DNA from: DASZZZ01 sp036260375
GTDB lineage: Bacteria; Actinomycetota; CADDZG01; WHSQ01
Direction of reading: 5' to 3'
Length of the DNA: 64,000 nt
Assembly (NCBI GenBank): GCA_036260375.1
Contig: DASZZZ010000040.1
Span: 1 to 64,000, forward strand
In this document: in pieces, positions 33,570 through 40,215 of the stretch
How the letters are laid out: each line of letters starts with the position of its first letter
Position numbering within the stretch: the first letter of the stretch is position 1
Program-made: the position numbers and the translations under genes
The notes under the pieces: model-generated
Seen by the model: only the letters and a program-made list of their open reading frames with translations
The model's database searches: none
What the model was told of the DNA's origin: nothing

Positions 33570-34649
33570 CGCGGAGCGCTCGACCAGGTGGCCGGCGTCC
33601 CGCAACGCCTTGGCGAGCAGGTCGGCGCTCGCGTCGCCGTCGACGACGAGCTCGATCCGCCCCCGGCCGCCCTCCGTCGAGTGGACGATGCGGACGTCCT
33701 CGAGGTTGACGCCGAGGCTGGCCGCGACGCCGGCGACGTCGGCCAGGACGCCGGGGCGGTCGGGGACGGGCAATCCGAGCGTGACCGGCTGCCCGCCCCA
33801 CGCGGGCTTGACGAGGAGCTCGAGACGGGCGCGGCGGGCCGCGGCGAGCCAGCCGCCGAGCTCGTCCCAGCGTCCGCCCGCTACCATGCGATCGACGTCG
33901 TCGAGCCGGTCGCGGAACCGGCGCAAAGCCTCGAGCACCGCTGGACGGTTGGCGCGGACGATCCCGACCCACGTGTCGGGATTGCTGGCGGCGATACGCG
34001 TGACGTCCCGGAAGCCGGCACCGGCGAGGTGCAGGAGCTCGCCGCGGCCCCCGCCTGCGGCGGCGGCGGCGACCACCGCGCTGGCGGCGAGCTGCGGGAC
34101 GTGGCTGAGCCGCGCGACGAGCCCGTCGTGCACTTCCGGAGCGACCGCCACGGGCCGCGCCCCGAGCGCCGACACGAGCTGCGCCACGGTCGCGTACGCA
34201 GCCGACGACGTCGTCGGCGTCGGCGTCAGGATCCACCATGCGTCGTCGAACAGGCCGGCGTGGGCCGCGTCCATGCCGTGGCGCTCGGAGCCCGCCATGG
34301 GGTGACCGCCGACGAACCGTCCGCCGAACGCGCCCTCCCCCGCCGCGACGACGTCGGCCTTGGCGCTGCCGACGTCGGTGACCACGGCGTCGGGCTCGAC
34401 CGCCGCCGCGACGTCTCGACACGCCGCAGGGATGCGGTCGACCGGCAGCGCGAGGACGACGACGTCGGCGCCGCGCACGGCCGCGGCGGCGGACGACGCC
34501 CACTCCGTCACCGCGCCGCGGTCGGTCGCGGCGCGCGCGGCGCCGGCGTCCGGGTCGAAGCCGGCGACGTCGGCGTCGGGCATGGCGTCGCGGAGCCGGA
34601 GCGCGACCGAGCCTCCGATGAGCCCCATGCCGATGATCGCGATGCGCAT
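33549..34649 (-). CDS. tyrA: Prephenate dehydrogenase with C-terminal ACT domain
   Basis: Makes 4-hydroxyphenylpyruvate for tyrosine; 366 residues. The N-terminal Rossmann motif is IIGMGLIGGSVAL; GGHPMAGSERHGMDAA holds the active-site His; DRLDDVDRMV lies in the helical domain. The C-terminal 75 residues form an ACT domain (PVPDRPGVLADVAGVAASLG), suggesting feedback by an aromatic amino acid. ATG 34649 has GAGG nearby and a TATAGA-like -10 about 20 nt upstream. The gene precedes aroA on the same strand. Confidence 0.9.
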   Translation of the reverse strand: MRIAIIGMGLIGGSVALRLRDAMPDADVAGFDPDAGAARAATDRGAVTEWASSAAAAVRGADVVVLALPVDRIPAACRDVAAAVEPDAVVTDVGSAKADVVAAGEGAFGGRFVGGHPMAGSERHGMDAAHAGLFDDAWWILTPTPTTSSAAYATVAQLVSALGARPVAVAPEVHDGLVARLSHVPQLAASAVVAAAAAGGGRGELLHLAGAGFRDVTRIAASNPDTWVGIVRANRPAVLEALRRFRDRLDDVDRMVAGGRWDELGGWLAAARRARLELLVKPAWGGQPVTLGLPVPDRPGVLADVAGVAASLGVNLEDVRIVHSTEGGRGRIELVVDGDASADLLAKALRDAGHLVERSAVDVASS

Positions 34650-35055
34650 GTCTAAACCTCGTCTATAACGTTCTGGTCACCCGCGCGCGGTCGGCGGGCG
34701 ACACGCCCACCGCTTGCGCGCCGCTCCGTAGCGTATAGCCAGGCGGCTGCCCCGCCGCCGCCGCCCGGCCGCGCACCCAGGGCCGCAGGCTCCGAACCCG
34801 CTCCCGCGCGCCGAGCGCTCCCCGAGGCATCGGTCGCTCGCCGGCGGACGTCGCGGCCCTACGCGTGCCCCCGCGGCCCGGTTGGCCGGCCGGGCCGAGG
34901 ACGTGTTCTTACGTCCAGGCGGTTCGAGTCGGCCGTCCGAGAAAATCCGACGCCACGTGCTTCGGGTCGAGCCGGTGGGCAGGAACCGGACCGGGCGCGG
35001 ACGAGTCGGCGCATCATGCTCCCCGGCGAGCTCGTGTCCCGGGGGTCCGCACCCT
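34650..35055. other. Non-coding gap between rluB and tyrA (left part)
   Basis: About 400 bases without a credible gene; frames that are open here lack conserved segments. The tyrA promoter region lies at the left end (TATA-like sequence near 34661). A perfect hairpin GGACGT-GTTCTT-ACGTCC sits near 34904-34921 and is followed by the AT-rich GAGAAAATCC. A T-arm-like GGTTCGAGTC occurs at about 34930, but no tRNA can be folded. It may be a leader or an unrecognised RNA; nothing firmer can be said. Confidence 0.35.
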
Positions 35056-35111
35056 CCGTCGACTTGTCGACAGGTCGCCGAGACCACTCGTCGCGTGGTC
35101 GACATGACGAC
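35056..35111. repeat. GTCGAC-type octamer array 7 (7 units)
   Basis: The longest array: CCGTCGAC, TTGTCGAC, AGGTCGCC, GAGACCAC, TCGTCGCG, TGGTCGAC, ATGACGAC, all in 8-bp register. It lies in the rluB-tyrA gap, 46 bp from array 8. Confidence 0.7.
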
Positions 35112-35157
35112 TCGCCTTTCACCCGTGCGCGCCCACCCCGACGGGCTCCGTAGGCTC

Positions 35158-35189
35158 CTGTCTACTTGGTGACAAGTCGACGTGTCGTC
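35158..35189. repeat. GTCGAC-type octamer array 8 (4 units)
   Basis: Units CTGTCTAC, TTGGTGAC, AAGTCGAC, GTGTCGTC. It abuts and includes the first bases of the rluB stop codon at 35188-35190. Together with array 7 it forms a double array, like the pairs at 25.0 kb and 38.2 kb. Confidence 0.65.
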
Positions 35190-35940
35190 ACAATCCGGCG
35201 GCGCGGTAGAGCGCCCGGACCTCGTCGGGCGCGAGCCGGCGGAGGGAGCCCGGCTTGAGGCGCCCGAGTTCCAGCGGGCCGATCGCGGTGCGCGCCAGCC
35301 GGACGACAGGATGCCCGACGGCCTCGAACATGCGCCGCACCTGCCGGTTGCGCCCCTCGCGCAGCGTGATCTCCACGAGCGTCGTCGGCCCGAGACGGTC
35401 GACGATCGCGACGTCGGCCGGCGCGGTGGGACCGTCGTCGAGCTCGATCCCCCGCGCCAGCCGCACGACGGTGCCGTGTCGCACGGCTCCGCGGACCTCG
35501 GCGAGGTACGTCTTCGGCACCTCGAAGCTGGGATGAGTCAGCCGGTGGGTCAGGTCGCCGTCGTTGGTGAGCACGATCGCGCCCTCGGTGTCGACGTCGA
35601 GACGCCCGACCGGCCACACCCGCACGGACGGGTCGACGAGATCGACCACGGTCGGGCGGCCGTCGGGATCGTCGGCGGTGCTCACCATCCCGACCGGCTT
35701 GTTCGCGAGGTAGTGCACGAGGCCCGGCGCGAGCGGCACGCGTGAACCATCGACCTCTACTACATCCTTATGCGGGTCGACCCGGGCGCCCAGACGGGCG
35801 CGGGCGCCGTTGACGCGCACGCGGCCCGCCGCGACGAGCTCCTCGACGTGGCGGCGGGACCCGATGCCCGCGCGCGCCAGGACCTTCTGGATGCGCTCGG
35901 GGCCGGGGTCCGGCGCCGGCGCGCGGCCAGACGCCGTCAT
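35188..35940 (-). CDS. rluB: 23S rRNA pseudouridine synthase (RluB/RsuA family)
   Basis: Pseudouridylates 23S rRNA; 250 residues. An N-terminal S4 domain (ERIQKVLARAGIGSRRHVEELVAAG) binds RNA. The catalytic Asp is in VGRLDVDTEGAIVLTNDG, followed by KTYLAEVRG and EGRNRQVRRMFEAVGHPV, all diagnostic. ATG 35940 overlaps the scpB stop by 4 nt. The order scpA-scpB-rluB matches Rv1709-Rv1711. Pro-rich residues before the S4 domain may be dispensable. Confidence 0.93.
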   Translation of the reverse strand: MTASGRAPAPDPGPERIQKVLARAGIGSRRHVEELVAAGRVRVNGARARLGARVDPHKDVVEVDGSRVPLAPGLVHYLANKPVGMVSTADDPDGRPTVVDLVDPSVRVWPVGRLDVDTEGAIVLTNDGDLTHRLTHPSFEVPKTYLAEVRGAVRHGTVVRLARGIELDDGPTAPADVAIVDRLGPTTLVEITLREGRNRQVRRMFEAVGHPVVRLARTAIGPLELGRLKPGSLRRLAPDEVRALYRAAGL

Positions 35941-36500
35941 GCCCCCGGCGACAGGCGCGCCTCCATCTCCTCCACCGCCTCGGCGTCGGGCATGAAGTCG
36001 GTCAGCGGCGGCAGCTCGTCGAGCGACTTGAGGCCGAGGCGCTCCATGAACGCGTCGCTGACGGCGAACAGCGCCGGCGCACCGGGCGACGACTCACGGC
36101 CGACTTCGCGCACGAGGCCGCGCGTCACGAGCGTCCGCACGACGCCGTCGGAGTCCACGCCGCGGACGTCGGCGATCTGGGCGCGCGACACCGGTCCCCG
36201 GTACGCCACGATGGCGAGGACCTCCAGCGCCGCGCCGGTGAGGCGCGCGTGGCTCTGACCCGAGACGAAGCGCTCGAGCCACGGCGTGCAGTCCGGACTC
36301 GTGTAGAGGCGCCAGCCGCCGGCCGTCTCGCGCAGGACGAACCCGCGGTCGTCGGCCTCGTACTCGGTCGCCAACGCGCGCAGCGTCGCCTCGACCTCGT
36401 CGCGCGGGCACTCGAGGACCTCGCCGATCTCGCCCGCCGGCACGGGCTCGTCGGCCACGAGGAGGATCGCCTCGGCGATCTTGCGATGTGACGAGCTCAC
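35937..36500 (-). CDS. scpB: Segregation and condensation protein B
   Basis: Kleisin-associated winged-helix subunit of the SMC condensin complex; 187 residues. Two winged-helix domains are visible: SSSHRKIAEAILLVADEPVP and LTGAALEVLAIVAYRGPVSRAQIADVRGVDSDGVVR. The C-terminal tail is acidic. The start is GTG 36500 with GGGGGAGC upstream, 55 nt after scpA. Works with ScpA and SMC in chromosome organisation, which is relevant because a ParA-RHH locus and its candidate sites lie next door. Confidence 0.92.
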   Translation of the reverse strand: MSSSHRKIAEAILLVADEPVPAGEIGEVLECPRDEVEATLRALATEYEADDRGFVLRETAGGWRLYTSPDCTPWLERFVSGQSHARLTGAALEVLAIVAYRGPVSRAQIADVRGVDSDGVVRTLVTRGLVREVGRESSPGAPALFAVSDAFMERLGLKSLDELPPLTDFMPDAEAVEEMEARLSPGA

Positions 36501-36555
36501 CGCGCTCCCCCGTCAACGGACGCGGCGCCGCGGCCGATGCGTGCGTCGTCGGTCG

Positions 36556-37344
36556 TCATGCGGCTCCCTCCTCGTCGAAGACGTACTCCTCCGCCGCGGC
36601 CGCGACGTCGTCGAGGCTCGCGTCGCCGGTCCACGCGGCGGTGATCGCACCGAAGCGGCCGGCCTGCGACAGCTCCACGGCGCCCGCCTTGTAGAGCTCG
36701 AGCAGCGCCAGGAAGCGGACCACGACCTCGATGCGATCGCCGGTGCGCCCGCACAGCTCCTCGAACGTCGCCCGGCCGCGCTCCTGCAGCCGGCCCGCGA
36801 GCAGCGCGACCGCGTCGCGCACGGACGCGCGGATCGGCGCGATGTGCGACACGTCGAGCGCCGCCTGCGGCCGGGGGGCCAGGGCGCGCGCCGCGGCCGC
36901 GGCGAGATCCGCGACCGTCGTGGTCGCGAGGACGTCGGGCACGACCCCGGCGAGGTGCGGCTCGAGCTCGACGACGCGGCCGTGGTACTCCTCGCCGCGT
37001 GCCAGCGCAGCGCTCAGCCACGCGCCCGCGTCGCGGTACGTGGCGCACTCGACGAGCCGCGCCAACAGGAGGTCGCGCTCCTCGAGCAACCCGGCGTCGC
37101 CCTCGTCGGCGACCCTGCCGGGCAGCAGCCGCGACGACTTGAGCTCTAGCAGCGTCGCGGCGACGACGAGGAACCCCGTCGCCGACTCGAGGTCGAGGCC
37201 CTCCATGCGGTCGAGCGCGGCGAGGTACTCCTCCGTGATCGTCGCCAGCGACACCTCGTAGATGTCGACCCTCTGGCGCGTGATCAGGTGGAGGAGGAGG
37301 TCGATCGGGCCCTGGAACACGTCGAGCTTGACCTCGTGCGCCAC
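36556..37344 (-). CDS. scpA: Segregation and condensation protein A (kleisin)
   Basis: Bridges the SMC heads in the bacterial condensin; 262 residues. The N-terminal SMC-neck-binding region contains VKLDVFQGPIDLLLHLI and VDIYEVSLATITEEYLAAL. The C-terminal winged helix shows VVVRFLALLELYKAGAVELSQ. I prefer GTG 37344 over GTG 37350 because GGAAAGG is then 5 nt away rather than overlapping. The gene is divergent from the M50 protease gene at 37527, with both promoters in the 182-bp gap between them. Confidence 0.92.
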   Translation of the reverse strand: MAHEVKLDVFQGPIDLLLHLITRQRVDIYEVSLATITEEYLAALDRMEGLDLESATGFLVVAATLLELKSSRLLPGRVADEGDAGLLEERDLLLARLVECATYRDAGAWLSAALARGEEYHGRVVELEPHLAGVVPDVLATTTVADLAAAAARALAPRPQAALDVSHIAPIRASVRDAVALLAGRLQERGRATFEELCGRTGDRIEVVVRFLALLELYKAGAVELSQAGRFGAITAAWTGDASLDDVAAAAEEYVFDEEGAA

Positions 37345-37514
37345 CGTCACCTTTCCGCCGCCGGGCAGCCCGTTCGGGCCGCGCCCCAGCCTATAGCGGG
37401 CCAGCGCGCGGCCGGCGTCTTTGGCGCGTCGGGCGCTACGGCGACGGGACCGGGGGTCGACTAACGTTGCAGTGGAGGTGGAATGTTTGCCACGCGGCAG
37501 TGTCGTGCCTCCCC

Positions 37515-37520
37515 TACAAT
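37515..37520 (+). promoter_or_regulatory. -10 element for a probably leaderless M50 protease transcript
   Basis: TACAAT lies 6 nt before GTG 37527, so transcription should start at or very near the start codon. No Shine-Dalgarno sequence is present. The same spacing precedes the rhomboid gene at 59950. Leaderless mRNAs are common in actinomycetes. Confidence 0.6.
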
Positions 37521-37526
37521 GCCCTC

Positions 37527-38156
37527 GTGAACACGCCTCTCGATCTGCTGCGCGTCGATCCCATCGCGTTCGTCCTGCTCGCGGTCGCGCTGATCTTCGC
37601 CATCTCCCTGCACGAGTACGGCCACGCGCTCGCGGCGGACCTCCAGGGCGACCGCATGCCGCGGGCGTTCGGCCGGCTCACCCCCAACCCCGTGCGCCAC
37701 CTCGACCCGATCGGGACGCTGTTGATCTTCCTCGTCGGCTTCGGCTGGGGCAAGCCGGTCGAGTTCCGGCCCGAGGCGCTGGCGTCGAAGCGGTTCGGGT
37801 CGGCGCTGGTCGCGTTCGCGGGGCCGCTCGTCAACCTCCTGCTCGCGCTCGTCGCGGCGTTCCTCTACGTACCGGCGCGGCGGAACGGCTACCCGAGCGA
37901 GGCCGTCGACTTCCTCGGTCTGTTCCTTAAGATCAACGTGTTCCTGGCGGTGTTCAACCTCATCCCGCTGCCGCCGCTCGACGGCTCGCGCCTGCTGACG
38001 GTCTTCCTGCCCCCGAACCGGCACTCGTGGGTGTTCTGGCTCGATCGCTACGGCTTCCTCGTCCTCCTCGGGCTCCTGCTCTTCGGGCAGCTCGCGTTCC
38101 TGGACCCGCTCACGACCGGTGTCATCGAAGCGATGCTCGGCCTCGCCGGCGCGTGA
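37527..38156 (+). CDS. Site-2 protease family membrane metalloprotease (M50)
   Basis: A 209-residue polytopic zinc protease. The metal motif ISLHEYGHALAAD lies in the first transmembrane region, and the second, NLIPLPPLDGSRLL, supplies the Asp ligand. There is no PDZ domain, so this is the short S2P subgroup (YwhC/SREBP-like). Function in the membrane is inferred from the family; the substrate is unknown. It is the only plus-strand gene in this part and converges on the ribbon-helix-helix gene, leaving a 528-bp repeat-rich gap. Confidence 0.87.
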   Translation: MNTPLDLLRVDPIAFVLLAVALIFAISLHEYGHALAADLQGDRMPRAFGRLTPNPVRHLDPIGTLLIFLVGFGWGKPVEFRPEALASKRFGSALVAFAGPLVNLLLALVAAFLYVPARRNGYPSEAVDFLGLFLKINVFLAVFNLIPLPPLDGSRLLTVFLPPNRHSWVFWLDRYGFLVLLGLLLFGQLAFLDPLTTGVIEAMLGLAGA

Positions 38157-38169
38157 CGACGGCAGCTGT

Positions 38170-38217
38170 TCGTCGTCAAGTCGACAAGTCCCCACGCCGA
38201 CATGACGACACGTCGCG
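38170..38217. repeat. GTCGAC-type octamer array 9 (6 units)
   Basis: Units TCGTCGTC, AAGTCGAC, AAGTCCCC, ACGCCGAC, ATGACGAC, ACGTCGCG. It begins 14 nt after the M50 protease stop, between two convergent genes where no promoter is expected. That makes a simple operator role unlikely here. Confidence 0.7.
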
Positions 38218-38251
38218 GTCGGGCTGTCAGCCCGCACCGCACCGATCTTTC

Positions 38252-38299
38252 GAGTCCACGAGTCGCCCAGTCTTCTCGACAACTTGTCGACAAAGCGAT
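38252..38299. repeat. GTCGAC-type octamer array 10 (6 units)
   Basis: Units GAGTCCAC, GAGTCGCC, CAGTCTTC, TCGACAAC, TTGTCGAC, AAAGCGAT, 34 bp after array 9 and in the same convergent gap. The central TTGTCGAC is the consensus unit seen in most arrays. Confidence 0.65.
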
Positions 38300-38381
38300 T
38301 CACGCAGCCGCGACGCCAAGCCAGACCCGTCTATCCATCTGCTCGCGCCTCGCGACGCCCGGCGGGATATTGACGGTGATG

Positions 38382-38590
38382 GTGTCGACTCCGAAGCGAA
38401 GGCGCCGCGAGCGCGCGGCCTCGTTTCAGTGGTCCGTCGACTCCGAGGCGGATGCCGCCCGCGAGCGCGTGACTTCACGGTGCCCCGTCGACTCCGAGCC
38501 GACGCCGCCCCGAGCGCGTGATCTGACGGTGGTCCCGTCGACCCCGATCCGGACGGAGCTCGCGCGCGCCTGGTCTTGACCGTCGTGCAT
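38382..38590. repeat. About 51-bp tandem repeat, four degenerate copies, each beginning with GTCGAC
   Basis: GTCGAC begins at 38384, 38436, 38487 and 38537, spacings of 52, 51 and 50 bp. Each unit continues with TCCGAGGC-like sequence, then GAGCGCG, and ends near ACGGTG. A further degenerate unit may precede at about 38328. Spacing near five helical turns would place the GTCGAC sites on one face. The plus-strand frame through the repeat encodes VDSE-type 17-residue repeats but lacks a start signal, so I treat it as non-coding. From 38591 to 38684 only an inverted CCTATA/TATAGG pair is visible. Confidence 0.65.
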
Positions 38591-38684
38591 CCGCTCCCCG
38601 ACTCGGACGCCGCTCCCGAGCGGCCCGATCTAGCCCTATACGTCAACGATCCGCGTATCTCTATAGGTCAGCTGTAAGGTTACT

Positions 38685-39047
38685 TCAGCCTCGCAGCCGG
38701 CGCAGAAGGATCGAGTCGTCGGCGCGGGCCTCGAAGTCCTCCAGGACGTAGGCGAGTGCGGCCCGCACTATCCGCCCGCGGTCGGCGCCGATGCCGTAGT
38801 CCGACCGGAGCGCGAGGCGCGTCCGCTCGAGCGCCGTGAGGTCGTCGCGCGTGCAGTAGAAGGTCACCTTCTCGTCGTGCTTGGGCGCCCGACGCGACGA
38901 GGGCTCGGGCGCCGGGGGCGCCGTCGGCTCCGACGCGGCCTCCGGGGCGGGCGCGTCGCGAGGGCCGTGCCGCGCGTCCTCGCGCGGCCGGTCGCTGGTC
39001 CTGCGGAAGAGCTCATCTGCCCCCGGCAGACTGGCGCGGCGCGACAC
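38685..39047 (-). CDS. Small ribbon-helix-helix-type protein, candidate ParA partner
   Basis: 120 residues of unrecognised family. The C-terminal 60 residues fit a ribbon-helix-helix fold: a strand EKVTFYCTRDD, helix LTALERTRLALRSDYG, then helix RGRIVRAALAYVLEDF. The N-terminal 55 residues are Pro/Ala/Arg-rich and probably flexible, as in omega and ParG, whose tails stimulate ParA ATPase. The start is GTG 39047 with a near-perfect GGAGGTGAT Shine-Dalgarno, overlapping the parA 3' end by 35 nt, so translation is coupled. Position and fold suggest a DNA-binding partner of ParA that might recognise the GTCGAC octamers. The fold call is by eye; the function is inferred. Confidence 0.68.
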   Translation of the reverse strand: MSRRASLPGADELFRRTSDRPREDARHGPRDAPAPEAASEPTAPPAPEPSSRRAPKHDEKVTFYCTRDDLTALERTRLALRSDYGIGADRGRIVRAALAYVLEDFEARADDSILLRRLRG

Positions 39048-40059
39048 GGTCCATCACCTCCCTGGCGAGTCTGCGGTACGCGACCGACCCGGTGGAGGCC
39101 GGTGCGTAGTTGAGGATGGGCTCCCCCGCGACGGGGGCCTCGGCGAAGCGAATCGTCTTGCGGACGACGGTCTCGAACAGCTTCGGCCCGAACGCCTCGC
39201 GGACGCGCTCGAGCACCTCCCGGCTGTGCACGGTTCGAACGTCGACCATCGTGGCGAGGATCCCGTCGACGTCGAGCCGCGGGTTGAGGCGCTCGCGGAC
39301 GCGGTCGATCGAATCCATCAGCAGCGCCATGCCGCGCAGGGCGTAGTACTCGCACTCGAGCGGCACGACGACGCCGTCGGCCGCGGTCAGGGCGTTGATC
39401 GTGAGCAGGCCGAGCGACGGCTGGCAGTCGATGAGTATGAAGTTGTACTTCACCTTTAGCGGTGCGAGGACGCGCATGAGCGTCTGCTCCCGGGCGACCT
39501 CCTGCACGAGCATGAGCTCCGCCGCGGCGAGGTCGATGTTGGACGGCAGGAGGTCGAGCCCCGGCACCGACGTCTTCAGGACGACGCCCTCGACCTCGCA
39601 CCTCCGGTCGAGCAGGGCGTCGTATACGGACGCGTCGAGCGCCCCGGGCTCGAACCCGAGGCCGATCGAGCAGCCGCCCTGCGGATCGAAGTCCACCAGC
39701 AGGACCTTCTGGCCGAGCTCGGCGAGCGCCGCTCCGAGGTTGATGGCAGTCGTCGTCTTGCCGACGCCGCCCTTCTGGTTCGCGAGTGCGATCACGCGCG
39801 CCGGGCTGGGGCCTTGCCAGCTGCCGACGTGGTCCGGCGTGCCGGGCGCGCCGTCGCCGGCGCTAGTCAGGGGCGGCGTCGCCAGCGCTCCGGACACGTC
39901 CCCCTCGTTCGGCGGCGCGACGTCTTCGGCGGCCGCGGACACCGCGGCGCGCGCGCCGCCGGAGGCGTCTCCCGCCGCGGGCACGGCGGCGCGCGCGGCG
40001 TCGGAGGCGTCTCCCTCCGCCGGCGCGGCGCCCGTCGCGCCGCTGCGCTCGTCGTCCAT
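39013..40059 (-). CDS. ParA/Soj-family ATPase (PldP/Rv1708-like)
   Basis: A 348-residue deviant-Walker ATPase. Residues 1-90 are an Ala-rich, internally repetitive disordered tail. The ATPase core then shows ALANQKGGVGKTTTAINL (Walker A with the signature Lys), VLLVDFDPQGG, and FILIDCQPSLGLLTINAL. Location beside scpA/scpB and xerD matches Rv1708 and corynebacterial PldP, which affects division-site selection, rather than the oriC-proximal parAB operon. The start is ATG 40059 with GAGGGAGG. No ParB gene follows; a ribbon-helix-helix gene does. Confidence 0.88.
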   Translation of the reverse strand: MDDERSGATGAAPAEGDASDAARAAVPAAGDASGGARAAVSAAAEDVAPPNEGDVSGALATPPLTSAGDGAPGTPDHVGSWQGPSPARVIALANQKGGVGKTTTAINLGAALAELGQKVLLVDFDPQGGCSIGLGFEPGALDASVYDALLDRRCEVEGVVLKTSVPGLDLLPSNIDLAAAELMLVQEVAREQTLMRVLAPLKVKYNFILIDCQPSLGLLTINALTAADGVVVPLECEYYALRGMALLMDSIDRVRERLNPRLDVDGILATMVDVRTVHSREVLERVREAFGPKLFETVVRKTIRFAEAPVAGEPILNYAPASTGSVAYRRLAREVMDRVAPRQSAGGR

Positions 40060-40070
40060 GGTGCCTCCCT

Positions 40071-40102
40071 CGCTCGACAAGGTCACTTGTCGACATATCG
40101 CT
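40071..40102. repeat. GTCGAC-type octamer array 11 in the parA leader (4 units)
   Basis: Units CGCTCGAC, AAGGTCAC, TTGTCGAC, ATATCGCT lie between the predicted parA promoter and its ribosome-binding site. Binding here could repress or attenuate parA, as centromere-like sites do in ParA-RHH operons. It is the rightmost array; I see none from here to 64 kb. Confidence 0.7.
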
Positions 40103-40117
40103 TTGTGGGGGCCCCGG

Positions 40118-40146
40118 ACGTTACAACAAGCTCATCAGTAACACAA
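40118..40146 (-). promoter_or_regulatory. Predicted promoter of the parA-RHH operon
   Basis: On the minus strand TTGTGT (40141-40146) and TAACGT (40118-40123) are separated by 17 bp. The expected start lies about 10 nt upstream of octamer array 11. The rest of 40147-40215 contains only the region downstream of deoB. Confidence 0.5.
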
Positions 40147-40215
40147 GCCCCAGCATCGCGCGCGTGGGGCCGCGACGCGCCGTCGGAGCGCGCGCGCCCG
40201 CCGATCGAGCGACCG

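Noticed and set aside
34895..34975. A second tRNA suggested by GGTTCGAGTC
   Set aside because: The putative T-arm stem does not pair well, and neither a 7-bp acceptor stem nor a proper anticodon arm can be formed.
38202..38579. A plus-strand ORF with VDSE repeats in the M50-RHH gap
   Set aside because: The repeated peptide simply reflects the 51-bp DNA repeat; no ribosome-binding site, and the frame also runs through octamer array 10.
39047..39047. Treating the gene after parA as parB
   Set aside because: It is only 120 residues and has none of the ParB motifs (GERRxRA box, helix-turn-helix, CTP-binding fold); the ribbon-helix-helix reading fits better. No canonical TGTTTCACGTGAAACA parS site was seen in the window.
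20386..40102. Octamer arrays as a CRISPR array or transposon ends
   Set aside because: Units are 8 bp, directly abutting, without spacers, and there are no cas genes, transposase genes or target-site duplications.
20386..40102. Octamer arrays as DnaA boxes of an origin
   Set aside because: TTGTCGAC differs from TTGTCCACA at a conserved position, the arrays are spread over 20 kb, and no dnaA, dnaN or rpmH gene is nearby.
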